A stretch of DNA of 64,000 nt. Source: Chitinophaga skermanii. GTDB lineage: Bacteria > Bacteroidota > Bacteroidia > Chitinophagales > Chitinophagaceae. Each line of letters starts with the position of its first letter. Within the stretch, counting starts at the first letter, position 1. The position numbers and the translations under genes were made by a program. The stretch is taken from the NCBI RefSeq assembly GCF_003259335.1, contig NZ_QLLL01000001.1, positions 590,406-654,405 on the forward strand, written 5' to 3'. Below are positions 36,272 through 45,986 of this stretch, piece by piece. Under the pieces are notes generated by a model. The model worked only from the letters and a program-made list of their open reading frames with translations. It made no database searches and was not told the DNA's origin.

Positions 36272-37609
36272 TTATTTCTTAATGTTTAAGTATTTCAGCA
36301 CATCGTCGTATATACCCGATTCATTGGAGTACATCGCGTAATTGCGGGCGGTATTAAACCATTCGCGCGTAGTAGCACGGTGGGTTTTAGTGGCCTTAAC
36401 GAGTTCTTTTTGAGTAATAGGGGATGGCGTGCCCGATTGTAAGGCTTCTAATAACTTCTCTTCGATGGCAATATCGATAATGGCTTTTAAATCGGCCCCG
36501 CTATAGCCTTCAGTTACTTTTGCAATAGCGCTATAATCAATGCCTTCAACAGGCTTGCCTTTCAAATGAATCTTTAAAATTTCTTCCCTGCCTTTTTGTG
36601 CAGGTGGTTCTACGAATATAATGCGGTCGAAACGGCCCGGTCTTCGGAAGGCAGGGTCGAGGTTCCAAGGTGCATTTGTTGCACCCATAATGAGGATGTT
36701 TTCATTGTTGGCATTAATACCATCCATTTCCGATAAGAACTGGTTGATAAGGTTGCTACCATTATTGCGCATCGTGTTACGATTCGCTCCTAAAGCATCT
36801 ACTTCATCAAAGAACAATACACAAGGCTTGCTGGCACGGGCCAGTTCAAATAATGCATGGAGGTTCTTTTCAGAATTCCCCATCCACATATCCAATACAT
36901 CGTGTATTCCCACGTTAATAAACTCTGCATTAATCTGGCCTGCAGTAGCACGGGCTAAGTAAGTTTTACCACAACCTGGAGGGCCATACAGTAAAATACC
37001 GCCACCGGCACGTTTGCCGTAAGCTTTGTAGAGTTCGGGGAATTGTAAAGGCTTGATAATCTTCAAGTCAATTTCCTGCTTCTCACGCTCCATACCACCA
37101 ACATCGGCGAAGTTCATGTCAGGTTTCTCCAACATAAAAGGGGAGGTGTTGGTAGAGAATTCATCTTCGTCGTCATCGTCGTCTTGTAAAGACGCGTTTT
37201 GACCTTGTTGCGATACCCGGAAGTGTGTATCGAGTACTTCATCACGGAAGCCTGGGTTGAGGCTGAGTAAATGTTGATACACATCGCGTGCTTCCTGCAT
37301 AGAATTCTCTTTTACGAGTATCCTGCAATGCAATAAAAGAGCGTCGAAATGATCGGGATTTTGTTGTTCCAATTGTTCTAATACAACAATGGCAACGGAA
37401 TATTTTTGTTGTTGGTAAAACGTGCGGGCAAGACCCAACTGGGCTGTTTCATTTTTGGCGTCTAGCTCTAATACTTTCCTGTACTGCTCTTCCGCGAAAA
37501 TAAATTCATGCTCTTGTAATAACACCTGGGCCAAATGCAAGCGTAACGGCACATTATTAGGCGATACCGCCACCGCTTCCTGCAATTGTTTGATCACTTC
37601 TGTAGACAT
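36272..37609 (-). CDS. TPR/AAA+ ATPase
   Basis: 445 residues. Two or three TPR units (about 1-140), an acidic linker (DDDDDEDE, near 150) and a single AAA+ domain (about 165-400). The Walker A GPPGCGKT is near residue 210, the Walker B VLFFDEVDALG near 268, and the sensor/arginine-finger region RRPGRFDR near 330. The DVGGMEREKQEI entry is like Cdc48/FtsH-type modules, yet there is no protease or second AAA ring. Probably a cytoplasmic remodelling ATPase acting with the adjacent TPR membrane protein. Its target is unknown. Confidence 0.85.
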   Translation of the reverse strand: MSTEVIKQLQEAVAVSPNNVPLRLHLAQVLLQEHEFIFAEEQYRKVLELDAKNETAQLGLARTFYQQQKYSVAIVVLEQLEQQNPDHFDALLLHCRILVKENSMQEARDVYQHLLSLNPGFRDEVLDTHFRVSQQGQNASLQDDDDDEDEFSTNTSPFMLEKPDMNFADVGGMEREKQEIDLKIIKPLQFPELYKAYGKRAGGGILLYGPPGCGKTYLARATAGQINAEFINVGIHDVLDMWMGNSEKNLHALFELARASKPCVLFFDEVDALGANRNTMRNNGSNLINQFLSEMDGINANNENILIMGATNAPWNLDPAFRRPGRFDRIIFVEPPAQKGREEILKIHLKGKPVEGIDYSAIAKVTEGYSGADLKAIIDIAIEEKLLEALQSGTPSPITQKELVKATKTHRATTREWFNTARNYAMYSNESGIYDDVLKYLNIKK

Positions 37610-37761
37610 GCCGGATTTTTTATATGATTTGTCGAAGTGTAATAATACAGGTTTTCCTACTAAAATGCTTGGTATATATTGTTAAAATCCAGGGGAGCGT
37701 TGGCCTATCGCCGTTGGCAGGAACAGCGTGCGGGTTTGGGGTTGGCGGGAGAGAGAGGGAA

Positions 37762-37794
37762 ACATGTAGAAGGATATGTTACCCTTCTACATGT
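37762..37794 (-). terminator. hairpin after the RND efflux operon
   Basis: Perfect 12-nt arms (37762-37773, 37783-37794) with a 9-nt loop lie 40-72 nt downstream of the RND pump stop. On the minus strand only a weak pyrimidine tract follows, so termination may need Rho or the hairpin may protect the 3' end. Confidence 0.55.
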
Positions 37795-37833
37795 GTCATT
37801 TTAAAAAAATAATTCCTAATCAAATGAAGATGG

Positions 37834-40800
37834 CTACTCTTCTTCACCTTCTTCCACGAAATGATCTTCTGGTGGAGGATTTTTCCGCCCCATTTCTTCG
37901 AGTTCTGCGAGTTTCGCTTTACCATAGGCAAACCTTGTGATAAGTACATATAAAACCGGCACTGTGAAAATCGCTAGTAAGGTGGCTGCTAACATACCAC
38001 CTACTACGGTCCAGCCAATATTTACACGGGATGCTGCACCAGCGCCTTCAGCAAATACCAGCGGCAATACGCCCAAGATGAATGCAAAGGATGTCATCAA
38101 AATCGGCCTAAAACGTAATTTCACCGCCTGCAAAGTAGCCTTCACTAACGGGATACCTGCATCTACCCGCTCTTTGGCGAATTCTACGATCAAGATCGCA
38201 TTCTTCGCCGCCAAACCAATTAAGGTAATTAACCCAATTTGCGAGTATACCGAGTTCGCCTGCTTACTTAAAAACAAGGCAAGGATGGCACCAAATAAGG
38301 CAATTGGAACGGCTAATAATACAGAGAACGGTACCGACCAACTTTCATATAAAGCTGTTAATAATAAGAATACGAATAAGATAGATAACCCGAAGATCAT
38401 GGTACTTTTGTTACCGGCTTCAATCTCTTGCTTGGAGATATTGGCCCAGTCGTACCCAAAGTTCGAAGGCAACACTTGCGCCGCTACTTCTTCCAAGGCT
38501 TTAATAGCATCGCCAGAGCTGTAACCGTATTGGTTTACACCATCAATTTCTACAGAACGGTACAAGTTGAAGTGGTTCAATACCGGTGCGCCTACCCCGG
38601 TTTGATGGGTTACTACAGCACTTAACGGTACCATTTCGCCGTTTTGGTTTTTTACATAGAAAGTATTCAAGGCATTGATGTTCGCCCGGAAGGAAGTATC
38701 TGCTTGTAATACTACGCGGAAACTCCTGCTGAACCGGGTGAAGTCATTCACGTACAAGCCACCTAAATAGGTTTGTAACGTGGTGAATACATCGCCTACT
38801 GATACACCCATTTGTTTACACTTGTCGCGGTCTACCGTCACATTAATTTCCGGTGTAGTAGCCGAGAAGAAGGCATATGCCCGCATAATTTCCGGTCGCT
38901 TATTGGCTTCCATAAGGAATTGCCCTAATACTTGGTTGAATTGGTTCACATCGTTACCAGATTTCTGTTCCAAGATAAAGGAGAAACCGGCCGATGTACC
39001 CAAGCCCCGTAAGGTAGGTGCGGGAATAACAATGGCGGTAGCTTCGGTAAACTGCGCTAAAGCGCGTTGTACCCTTGCTTGCACTTTGTTAATATCGTCG
39101 CCCCGCTTATAGCGCTCGTCCCACGGTTTCAATTGTAAGAAGTAAGTAGCGGAGTTAGGTTTAATGGCATTCGCAATGAAGTTAATACCTGTAATACCCA
39201 TGAAGTGTTGTACGGCACTGTCATTGGCCAATATTTTATTTACCTGTTCGGTTATTTGTAAAGTTCTTTGTGTACTCGATGCATCGGGTAATTCCAAGGC
39301 TAAGTACATCGAACCCATATCCTCTTGCGGAATAAAGGTGGTAGGTGTTGTTTTGAATAAGAATCCCGTTACGAAGAAAAGTATCATTAACAAGATCAAT
39401 ACAAACCCCGATTTGTGAATCGCTACACTTACCCCTTTACCATACCTGTCGGTTACATTCCCGAACCATTTGTTGAACTTGTAGAAGAACTTGTTAATAC
39501 CTGTTGATTTTTTACTCAAATGTGCCGGTTTCAATAACATAGCACACAACGCTGGTGTAAGCGTTAATGCCAAGAAGGCCGAGAGCAATACCGAGAACGC
39601 AATGGTTAAGGCAAACTGTTGGTACAGTCGCCCACTCACCCCTGGAATAAATGCTACGGGTACGAATACCGCTGCTAAGATCAGGGCAATGGCAATTACC
39701 GGTGCCTGTACCTCGCTCATGGCTTTATAAGTAGCCTGTAAGGGCGTCATTTTATCGAAATCAATATGGTGCTGCACCGCTTCCACCACCACAATGGCAT
39801 CATCCACCACGATACCAATGGCCAATACGAAACCAAATAAGGTGAGCGTGTTAATCGAGAACCCAAGCAGCTGGAAGAAAATAAACGTGCCGATAATCGA
39901 CACGGGAATTACCAACACCGGTACCAAGGTAGTGCGCCAGTTCTGTAAGAAAATAAACACCACGATTACTACGAGAATCAAAGCCTCTACGAAGGTTTCA
40001 ATTACCTCTTTAATGGAAATTTTAACGAAAGAAGTTGTTTCAAAAGGTACAATCCATTCCACATCTGAAGGGAACGATTTGGCCAGCTCTTGCATTTTAG
40101 CTTCCACATCATCGTTCACATTCAATGCGTTTGCACCCGGTGCTAAGTAAATAGCACAACCAGAACCTGGTTTGCCATCGGCCGCAATGTTAACGGCGTA
40201 AGAGAAGGAACCTAACTGCGAACGGGCAATGTCTTTCAAACGAACGATGGCACCGTTTTGCGGGTTAGAGGCTATGATGATGTTCTCAAATTCTTCGGCT
40301 GTAACAAGGCGACCTTTCACTTTCACGTTGTACTCGAAAGCCTGGTTCCTATTAGCAGGTGGTGCACCAATAATACCTGCAGGAACTTGCCTGTTTTGTT
40401 CCGTAATAGCAGCGGCCACTTGGTTAGTAGTAATACCCAGGGCTGCCATTTTATCGGGGTTTAACCAAATACGCATACTGTAATCTTGGGAGAAGGCGTT
40501 CACATCGCCTACACCGTAGATACGTGCTAATTCGGGTTTAATATAGATATTGATGTAGTTGTCGAGGAATGCCCTATCGTGGGTGCCGTTAGGCGATTTT
40601 AAGGCTACCACCATCAACATATCATTCGAACGTTTTTTAGTGGTTACACCTGTTCTACGCACATCATCGGGTACGCTCGGCAAGGCGAAGTTTACGCGGT
40701 TTTGTACGTCGAGGGTGGCAATATCGGCATCTACTCCTAAATCGAACGTAACGGTAATACTCATGGAGCCATCGTTCGCACTTACAGATTGTATATACAT

Positions 40801-41028
40801 GGCGCCGGGAGTACCATTCACCTGGTTTTCAATGGGGGTAGTAACCGTTTCTTCTACCGTGGTAGAGTTGGCACCAATATAGTTGGAACGTACTTCTACA
40901 ACGGGTGGCGCGATATCGGGTAACTGCGCAATGGGTAAGTTCACCATGCAAATACCACCTACAATCGTGAGCAAGATCGCGATCACTATCGTTGTATTCT
41001 TTCTTTCTATGAATGTTTTGGATATCAT
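37834..41028 (-). CDS. RND efflux pump, HAE1 (AcrB/MexB) family
   Basis: An inner-membrane proton-driven exporter of 1064 residues. It shows the typical layout of TM1, a large periplasmic loop, TM2-6, a second loop and TM7-12. GIVVDDAIVVVEAV (near residue 405) holds the paired aspartates of the proton relay in TM4. GLAAKNAILIVEFA lies in TM10. The C-terminal tail is acidic. It is the last gene of a tolC-adaptor-pump operon and probably exports hydrophobic toxins or drugs. The substrate range cannot be read from sequence. Confidence 0.95.
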   Translation of the reverse strand: MISKTFIERKNTTIVIAILLTIVGGICMVNLPIAQLPDIAPPVVEVRSNYIGANSTTVEETVTTPIENQVNGTPGAMYIQSVSANDGSMSITVTFDLGVDADIATLDVQNRVNFALPSVPDDVRRTGVTTKKRSNDMLMVVALKSPNGTHDRAFLDNYINIYIKPELARIYGVGDVNAFSQDYSMRIWLNPDKMAALGITTNQVAAAITEQNRQVPAGIIGAPPANRNQAFEYNVKVKGRLVTAEEFENIIIASNPQNGAIVRLKDIARSQLGSFSYAVNIAADGKPGSGCAIYLAPGANALNVNDDVEAKMQELAKSFPSDVEWIVPFETTSFVKISIKEVIETFVEALILVVIVVFIFLQNWRTTLVPVLVIPVSIIGTFIFFQLLGFSINTLTLFGFVLAIGIVVDDAIVVVEAVQHHIDFDKMTPLQATYKAMSEVQAPVIAIALILAAVFVPVAFIPGVSGRLYQQFALTIAFSVLLSAFLALTLTPALCAMLLKPAHLSKKSTGINKFFYKFNKWFGNVTDRYGKGVSVAIHKSGFVLILLMILFFVTGFLFKTTPTTFIPQEDMGSMYLALELPDASSTQRTLQITEQVNKILANDSAVQHFMGITGINFIANAIKPNSATYFLQLKPWDERYKRGDDINKVQARVQRALAQFTEATAIVIPAPTLRGLGTSAGFSFILEQKSGNDVNQFNQVLGQFLMEANKRPEIMRAYAFFSATTPEINVTVDRDKCKQMGVSVGDVFTTLQTYLGGLYVNDFTRFSRSFRVVLQADTSFRANINALNTFYVKNQNGEMVPLSAVVTHQTGVGAPVLNHFNLYRSVEIDGVNQYGYSSGDAIKALEEVAAQVLPSNFGYDWANISKQEIEAGNKSTMIFGLSILFVFLLLTALYESWSVPFSVLLAVPIALFGAILALFLSKQANSVYSQIGLITLIGLAAKNAILIVEFAKERVDAGIPLVKATLQAVKLRFRPILMTSFAFILGVLPLVFAEGAGAASRVNIGWTVVGGMLAATLLAIFTVPVLYVLITRFAYGKAKLAELEEMGRKNPPPEDHFVEEGEEE

Positions 41029-41079
41029 GTTGTAACTACTACTAAGTGTATAATAACCATTCCTTGATCCAGTTGCCTG

Positions 41080-42216
41080 TTAACGCAATTGTACGCGAAC
41101 GGTATCGCCAGGTCTTACTTTTTGCATGCCTTCTGTTATCACCTTGTCGCCAATCTTTAAACCTTGGGTGATAATAAGCATACTATCTACGATAGCGCCT
41201 CTCACTACTTTGTTCGAACGCACTACATTATGTTCATCCACCGTTAAAACGTCTACTTCTGCCAATGTTTCGCGGATGGCTTTGGCAGGAATGGCCACTT
41301 GATCATCCGGCGTTTGGTAACGTACTTGCAATACAGCCGTCATACCCGATTTTAATTCTCGTTTCGCATTAGGAAAGCTAAGGCGTACTCGGATGGTGCC
41401 TGTTTGTTGATCTACAGTATTATTCACCAACAAAATTTTTCCTTGCTCTTCATACGTAGTTTGATCGTTGAAGGTGAGGAAGTAACTGCGGGGTGTGGCT
41501 GTTTGATGGGCCAATGCTGTTGCGAATTCACGGTAGCGTTGTTGCGGCACATCAATATCAACATACATAGGGTCTTCGTTTACGATGGTGTTGATCAATG
41601 TTTGCCCTGCATTCACGATGTCGCCTACACGAATAGAAGCAATACCAATGCTGCCGCTAACGGGTGCACGCAAAACGGAATGGGTAAGGTCGGTATTAGT
41701 TCGGGCTAATTGGGCTTTCATGGCAGCAAGATTCGCTTTCGATGTCATAACGGCCGTTTTAGCTTGGTCCACTGTTTGTTTAGAAATCGCATCTTTCTCC
41801 AATAAGGCATTATACCGGTCGAAATCCCTTTGCTTTTGTGCTAAGTCGGCTTCGGCTTGGGCAACAGAAGCTTGCGATTGTTCTACCGTGGCGCCATACC
41901 TGCTACGGTCGATTTCGTATAATACTTGTCCTTTCGTTACGGTGCTACCATCGGGTACTTTTATGGCTTCTAAGAAGCCCGTTACGTCGGATCGTACTTC
42001 TACTACATGGTTCGCCGTTAAGGTAGCAGGGAAATTCTCGGTCACTGTATAACTACTGGCTTTAATGGTGGTAGCTACTACCGGGGTAGGACCCATACTA
42101 GGGGGTGCCGCGGATTTCTTTCCGCCACAAGCGGCCAGTAATATCACCATTGGCGTTATGCTACCGGCAAGTAGTAGCGAGTGTAATTGAAATCTTCTAA
42201 AAGTAGATGGTTGCAT
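41080..42216 (-). CDS. RND periplasmic adaptor (membrane fusion protein)
   Basis: A lipoprotein of 378 residues with a lipobox LLAAC near residue 30. An HlyD-type lipoyl half (EVRSDVTGFLEAIKVPDGSTV), a helical hairpin rich in Gln and Ala (about 100-165), the second lipoyl half, and beta-barrel and proximal domains ending VRPGDTVRVQL follow. It bridges the RND pump and the TolC channel. The gene lies between them, 51 nt before the pump. Confidence 0.93.
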   Translation of the reverse strand: MQPSTFRRFQLHSLLLAGSITPMVILLAACGGKKSAAPPSMGPTPVVATTIKASSYTVTENFPATLTANHVVEVRSDVTGFLEAIKVPDGSTVTKGQVLYEIDRSRYGATVEQSQASVAQAEADLAQKQRDFDRYNALLEKDAISKQTVDQAKTAVMTSKANLAAMKAQLARTNTDLTHSVLRAPVSGSIGIASIRVGDIVNAGQTLINTIVNEDPMYVDIDVPQQRYREFATALAHQTATPRSYFLTFNDQTTYEEQGKILLVNNTVDQQTGTIRVRLSFPNAKRELKSGMTAVLQVRYQTPDDQVAIPAKAIRETLAEVDVLTVDEHNVVRSNKVVRGAIVDSMLIITQGLKIGDKVITEGMQKVRPGDTVRVQLR

Positions 42217-42249
42217 ATCTTCTTTTTAATAATAACCTGTTTTGAAATG

Positions 42250-43620
42250 TTAACGACCCGTAGTTTGGATCTTACCCATGGCTTTGTCGAGTTGTACTTT
42301 ACTTAACAAAGCATTCAATAATGAATTGATGTAATCGCCTTGCGATTGCTTCAGCTCGGCTTCTGCCGATATCACGTCTAAGCTCGTGGCTACGCCTTGC
42401 TCAAACTTCAACTCCACCCGGTCGTAAATACCTTGGTTGAGTTCCATGTTTTGCTTTTGGGTAGAAAGGATGAGCATATTGTTTTGATATTCGGTGAAGG
42501 CTTGTCGTACTTCTAATTGAATTTGTAGGGTAAGGTTTTGCAGATCGTAATATGATTGTTGCAGCGTGATTTTACTTTGATTCACCCGGTGCACACGTTC
42601 CGTACCTTGGAAAACCGGCCAACTGAATGTAACCCCGAAGGCGCTGGCACCGAAACCGCTTTTATACAGCTCGCCCATATCGGCACCAAAGAAGTTCCAG
42701 CCGTAGTTTACGTAGGCATTGAGCGATGGTAGTATGCTGAGTTTTTTACTTTTCAGATCGAGTTGATTGAGGGCGATTTGGGTTTCTTGCATGGAATATT
42801 CAACCCGGTCGTGCGGTTCGTACATGGAAGTGTCTTGTGGTAAGTCTTTCGTTGGATCGAAGTCGCGCACGGTTTCCATCAACTCCAGTGAATCGGCCTC
42901 CGGCATACTCATCTGGAATTTCAGTACGAAATAGCTATAGTATAGTAAGCGTTCTGCGTTCTTCACTTGGGTTTCGGTGGTATTGAAGGAAACTTGTATC
43001 CTGTCCACATCAATCCTTTCAGCGATACCAACATCATAACGGGCTTTGGTATCTTCCAAGGTTTTCTTGAGCTGGTCGCGGTTAGCCACCAGTATTTCGA
43101 TGGCTTCTTTGTTAACGAGCACGTTTAGATAAGCCTCGGTAACGGCTACACGCGTATCGATCTCCGTTCTGCGGAGATCTTTGGTAGATAACTCGGTATA
43201 TACCTTGGCCGCTTTCAGGCCGAGGAAGTAATCGCTGTTGAAAATGGTTTGGTTCACTTGCCCTGTTACATTCGATGTAAACTTGGTGCCAAATTGCACG
43301 GGAATGCGGTTATTAGGGTTACCACCGGCAGAAATATCTGGAATAAGTGATGTGGCCAACTTAATGTTATCTACGAAATTGGCATTGATTTCTGCGTGGG
43401 GGAATAGTTTCCCTCTTTGTTCGCGTACTTGTTCTACAGATTTCTTGGTGGCAAGGCGAGCATTCAAGAGGGTGTATTGGTGTTCCAGGGCATATTGTAT
43501 GCTGGATTGCAAATTTAACCTGTTGATACTCGGTGCAGTGCCGGCTGTTTGTGCTAGAAGTGGCGCAACAAAGGCGGCCTGCAGGGCTATAATGAGTGTT
43601 AAGATACGTTTATGTGTCAT
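42250..43620 (-). CDS. TolC-family outer-membrane efflux channel
   Basis: 456 residues from the ATG at 43620, which gives the signal peptide MTHKRILTLIIALQAAF..LAQ; an in-frame ATG at 43638 adds six residues and is possible. Two repeats of long helices with short strands are visible (LNLQSSIQYALEHQYTLLNA, then VTEAYLNVLVNKEAIEIL). A second copy ends VISAEAELKQSQGDYINSL. This is the exit duct of the tripartite pump. It is first in the operon, whereas the adaptor is often first in other species. Confidence 0.93.
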   Translation of the reverse strand: MTHKRILTLIIALQAAFVAPLLAQTAGTAPSINRLNLQSSIQYALEHQYTLLNARLATKKSVEQVREQRGKLFPHAEINANFVDNIKLATSLIPDISAGGNPNNRIPVQFGTKFTSNVTGQVNQTIFNSDYFLGLKAAKVYTELSTKDLRRTEIDTRVAVTEAYLNVLVNKEAIEILVANRDQLKKTLEDTKARYDVGIAERIDVDRIQVSFNTTETQVKNAERLLYYSYFVLKFQMSMPEADSLELMETVRDFDPTKDLPQDTSMYEPHDRVEYSMQETQIALNQLDLKSKKLSILPSLNAYVNYGWNFFGADMGELYKSGFGASAFGVTFSWPVFQGTERVHRVNQSKITLQQSYYDLQNLTLQIQLEVRQAFTEYQNNMLILSTQKQNMELNQGIYDRVELKFEQGVATSLDVISAEAELKQSQGDYINSLLNALLSKVQLDKAMGKIQTTGR

Positions 43621-43752
43621 TGGCTTCCAATTCGTCATATGGATAGAGCTTAAAAGAAGTACCGGGTTTTGTCCTAGCGTGGTCTCCGGCTAAAAATCAA
43701 TAACAGGGGAATGGTAAAAAGGTTGTGTGGGAGCGTGATTTATATATTAATT

Positions 43753-43774
43753 AAATGGGCGAATTCGCCCATTT
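43753..43774. promoter_or_regulatory. perfect 22-bp palindrome between tolC and tonB
   Basis: Aaatgggcgaa and its exact complement meet at an EcoRI-like centre, with no spacer. It lies 133 nt upstream of the tolC start and 70 nt upstream of tonB, where no gene ends. A short T-run follows on the plus strand. Operator or hairpin; the regulator is unknown. Confidence 0.5.
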
Positions 43775-43843
43775 TTGCTAAATAGAAAAAAATCTTTATG
43801 GAAAAAATGTAGCGCTTCATCTCTATAACAAATCAATCGCGCT

Positions 43844-44674
43844 ATGGAAACAAATAAAATTTTACAATCCGATTTTATCGATCTTCTTTTTAATGGAAGA
43901 AACCAAGATTATGGTGCATACGAATTACGTAAGAGCTATAATAAGCGTGTACGTAACTCAATACTAGCAACGTTCTCAATTTCATTGCTGTTAGTAGGTG
44001 GTTATGTAATTGCTAGTAATAGTGATTTGTCAAATATTGATAGATCAAGAAAGCCTGTAGTTGTAACAACTGTATTAGAGCACGTTGAAATTCCAGAAAC
44101 CGTAACTCCTCCCCCGCCTCCGGTGCAAGCACCGCCTCCCCCTGCAGTTGCTACAATAGCATTCACACATCCACGTATTGTGGATAATGACCAGGTGCAG
44201 CCAGAGGAAGAAATGCCACCAATCGAAAGTACAGATAACAAAGCAATCGGTATCAAAACAACTGATGGGGTAGAAGGTGATTTTGACCCCAGTGCCAACG
44301 GCTTAGGCCCTACAGCCGGTGGTGTAGAAACCCCGCCGGTAGAGAAGAAAGAAGAGATTTACACCTTTGTAGAAATCATGCCTTCTTTCCCTGGTGGCGA
44401 CCAAGCTTTACACAAGTTTTTGAACGACAAGATTGTATATCCTTCTATGGCTGCTGAGAATGGAATTGAAGGTACTGTATTTGTAACTTTCGTAGTGGAT
44501 GGTGATGGTAATATCAAGGATTTTAAAACAACAGGTGCCGTACGTGGTGGAGGCTTAGAAGAAGAGGCTTTAAGGGTGGTGAAGAAAATGCCAAAATGGA
44601 ATCCTGGGAAGCAGAATGGTAAGCCCGTAAATGTGCAGTTCAACTTGCCTATTCGTTTTAGGTTAGGAAATTAA
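43844..44674 (+). CDS. tonB: energy transducer TonB
   Basis: 276 residues. A cytoplasmic start typical for Bacteroidota (FIDLLFNGRNQDYGAYELRKSY) precedes one transmembrane helix (about 37-58), a proline-rich spacer (PPPPPVQAPPPPA, near 88-100) and the C-terminal TonB domain (about 180-276, FPGGDQALHKFLNDKIVYP, GTVFVTFVVDGDG, MPKWNPGKQNGKPV). It passes ExbB/ExbD energy to TonB-dependent receptors such as the SusC and siderophore receptors in this window. ExbB and ExbD are not present here. Confidence 0.94.
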   Translation: METNKILQSDFIDLLFNGRNQDYGAYELRKSYNKRVRNSILATFSISLLLVGGYVIASNSDLSNIDRSRKPVVVTTVLEHVEIPETVTPPPPPVQAPPPPAVATIAFTHPRIVDNDQVQPEEEMPPIESTDNKAIGIKTTDGVEGDFDPSANGLGPTAGGVETPPVEKKEEIYTFVEIMPSFPGGDQALHKFLNDKIVYPSMAAENGIEGTVFVTFVVDGDGNIKDFKTTGAVRGGGLEEEALRVVKKMPKWNPGKQNGKPVNVQFNLPIRFRLGN

Positions 44675-44703
44675 AGACTTGTGTAGTAGTTGTTAGGTAA
44701 AGT

Positions 44704-44728
44704 CCCGGTACGCAAGTACCGGGTTCTT
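44704..44728 (+). terminator. intrinsic terminator of tonB
   Basis: Cccggtac (44704-44711) and gtaccggg (44716-44723) pair perfectly around a gcaa tetraloop and are followed by ttctt. The following promoter begins inside this region. Confidence 0.75.
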
Positions 44729-44756
44729 GCATTTATCCACATTTCACGTAACTTTA
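44727..44756 (+). promoter_or_regulatory. -33/-7 promoter of the TPR lipoprotein gene
   Basis: TTG at 44727-44729, a 19-nt spacer and TAACTTTA at 44749-44756 match the Bacteroidota pattern with one base off. Transcription would start near 44763, so the ATG at 44774 is the first usable one. Confidence 0.55.
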
Positions 44757-44773
44757 TGCAAATTCTATTTCCT

Positions 44774-45928
44774 ATGCGCTATTTAACGCTGTTGTTCCCC
44801 ATGATGCTGTTATTTGCCTGTTCCGAAACAGGTAAAAAGCAACAGAAGGTCGACGATACACCTAAACTAAATGCTAGTAACCTCTACAATCGTGAAGCCG
44901 TTTTTGCCCTATTGAAAGATGGGAAATTAAAAAACGATTCTTCACAAAAACTTTTCCTACGCGCGATTGATTTATTTCGAAACCAACAGCAACCACAACA
45001 AGCGATCGGCTTCTTTAAACAATCCATTTTTATTGCCCCGCAAGCACAATCGTATTACGAATTGGGCAATGCGCTATTATCTGTAAAAGGGGATAATGAA
45101 ATGGTGCGTACTACCAATATGAAGGAAGCTGTAAATGCTTTTAAGATGGCTTTAGCATTAGACTATAAACCTGTGAATAAGTTGTTGTACAATATTTCGT
45201 GTGCTTATAGTTTATTAGGTAATAGAGAGTTGGCCGAGCATTATTTAACATCAGCCATCGAATTTGGTTACGGTAATTTCGATCAAATTATGAAAGACCC
45301 CGATATGCAATATCTCCGGGAAAATGGCAATTTAAAGTATGTTTTGCAAGAAGCATTTGCGGGTGTAGGTGATCCGGCAGCCTTACAATGGACATTGTTT
45401 TATCGTTCTTTCTCACCTATAGAACTTCCATTAGTACTTAACGAAAAGTCAGGCCCCTTATACGAAGAGAATAGTCTTTATTATGATTACGAAGTTTTTA
45501 TACCAGAAATGAGCCGCGATGATAAGTTTTCCCGCGAAACGGGATCGGTATACTACGCAGTGGGTACTTTAAAAACTACGCCTATTTACCGTAGTTTGAT
45601 TTATGCGGTGAAGGATGTGATGTATACTAACATGTTACCACCGATGTTTGTAATCTGTAATTACAATGCTAAAACAGGCCGCATCATCGATAAAATGGTA
45701 ATTGCTGGACGGGATAAGTTGGAAGATCCATTCGTTGTGGGTGACCTATTACAAGATGGCAAGTTTCAATTGACATTTATCGACTTGAAATTCTCAAAGA
45801 AACGTGAAGAAATGAATTATGAAGATGAATTGAAGGAAGTGTCGAGAAAGGAATTGTATAAAGAAATGTACACCATTAATGAAGAAGGAAAGTTTGTAAA
45901 AGAAACGCCATCATTAGCATCTAGGTAA
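44774..45928 (+). CDS. TPR lipoprotein of unknown function
   Basis: 384 residues from the ATG at 44774 (MRYLTLLFPMMLLFACSE), with a lipobox LFAC. In-frame starts at 44690 and 44756 overlap the tonB terminator and the promoter -7 box. A TPR block occupies about residues 50-150 (QAIGFFKQSIFIAPQAQSYYELGNALL, then ISCAYSLLGNRELAEHYL). The C-terminal half (about 180-384) is a beta-rich region I do not recognise. It follows tonB but has its own promoter. Confidence 0.75.
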   Translation: MRYLTLLFPMMLLFACSETGKKQQKVDDTPKLNASNLYNREAVFALLKDGKLKNDSSQKLFLRAIDLFRNQQQPQQAIGFFKQSIFIAPQAQSYYELGNALLSVKGDNEMVRTTNMKEAVNAFKMALALDYKPVNKLLYNISCAYSLLGNRELAEHYLTSAIEFGYGNFDQIMKDPDMQYLRENGNLKYVLQEAFAGVGDPAALQWTLFYRSFSPIELPLVLNEKSGPLYEENSLYYDYEVFIPEMSRDDKFSRETGSVYYAVGTLKTTPIYRSLIYAVKDVMYTNMLPPMFVICNYNAKTGRIIDKMVIAGRDKLEDPFVVGDLLQDGKFQLTFIDLKFSKKREEMNYEDELKEVSRKELYKEMYTINEEGKFVKETPSLASR

Positions 45929-45948
45929 TAACTATTACAAGATATAAT

Positions 45949-45986
45949 AAACCCCATGTAGTGAATGCTGCATGGGGTTTTCTTTT
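45949..45986. terminator. bidirectional intrinsic terminator
   Basis: Aaaccccatg (45949-45958) and catggggttt (45971-45980) pair perfectly and T and A runs flank them. It lies between convergent genes ending at 45928 and 45985. Confidence 0.82.
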
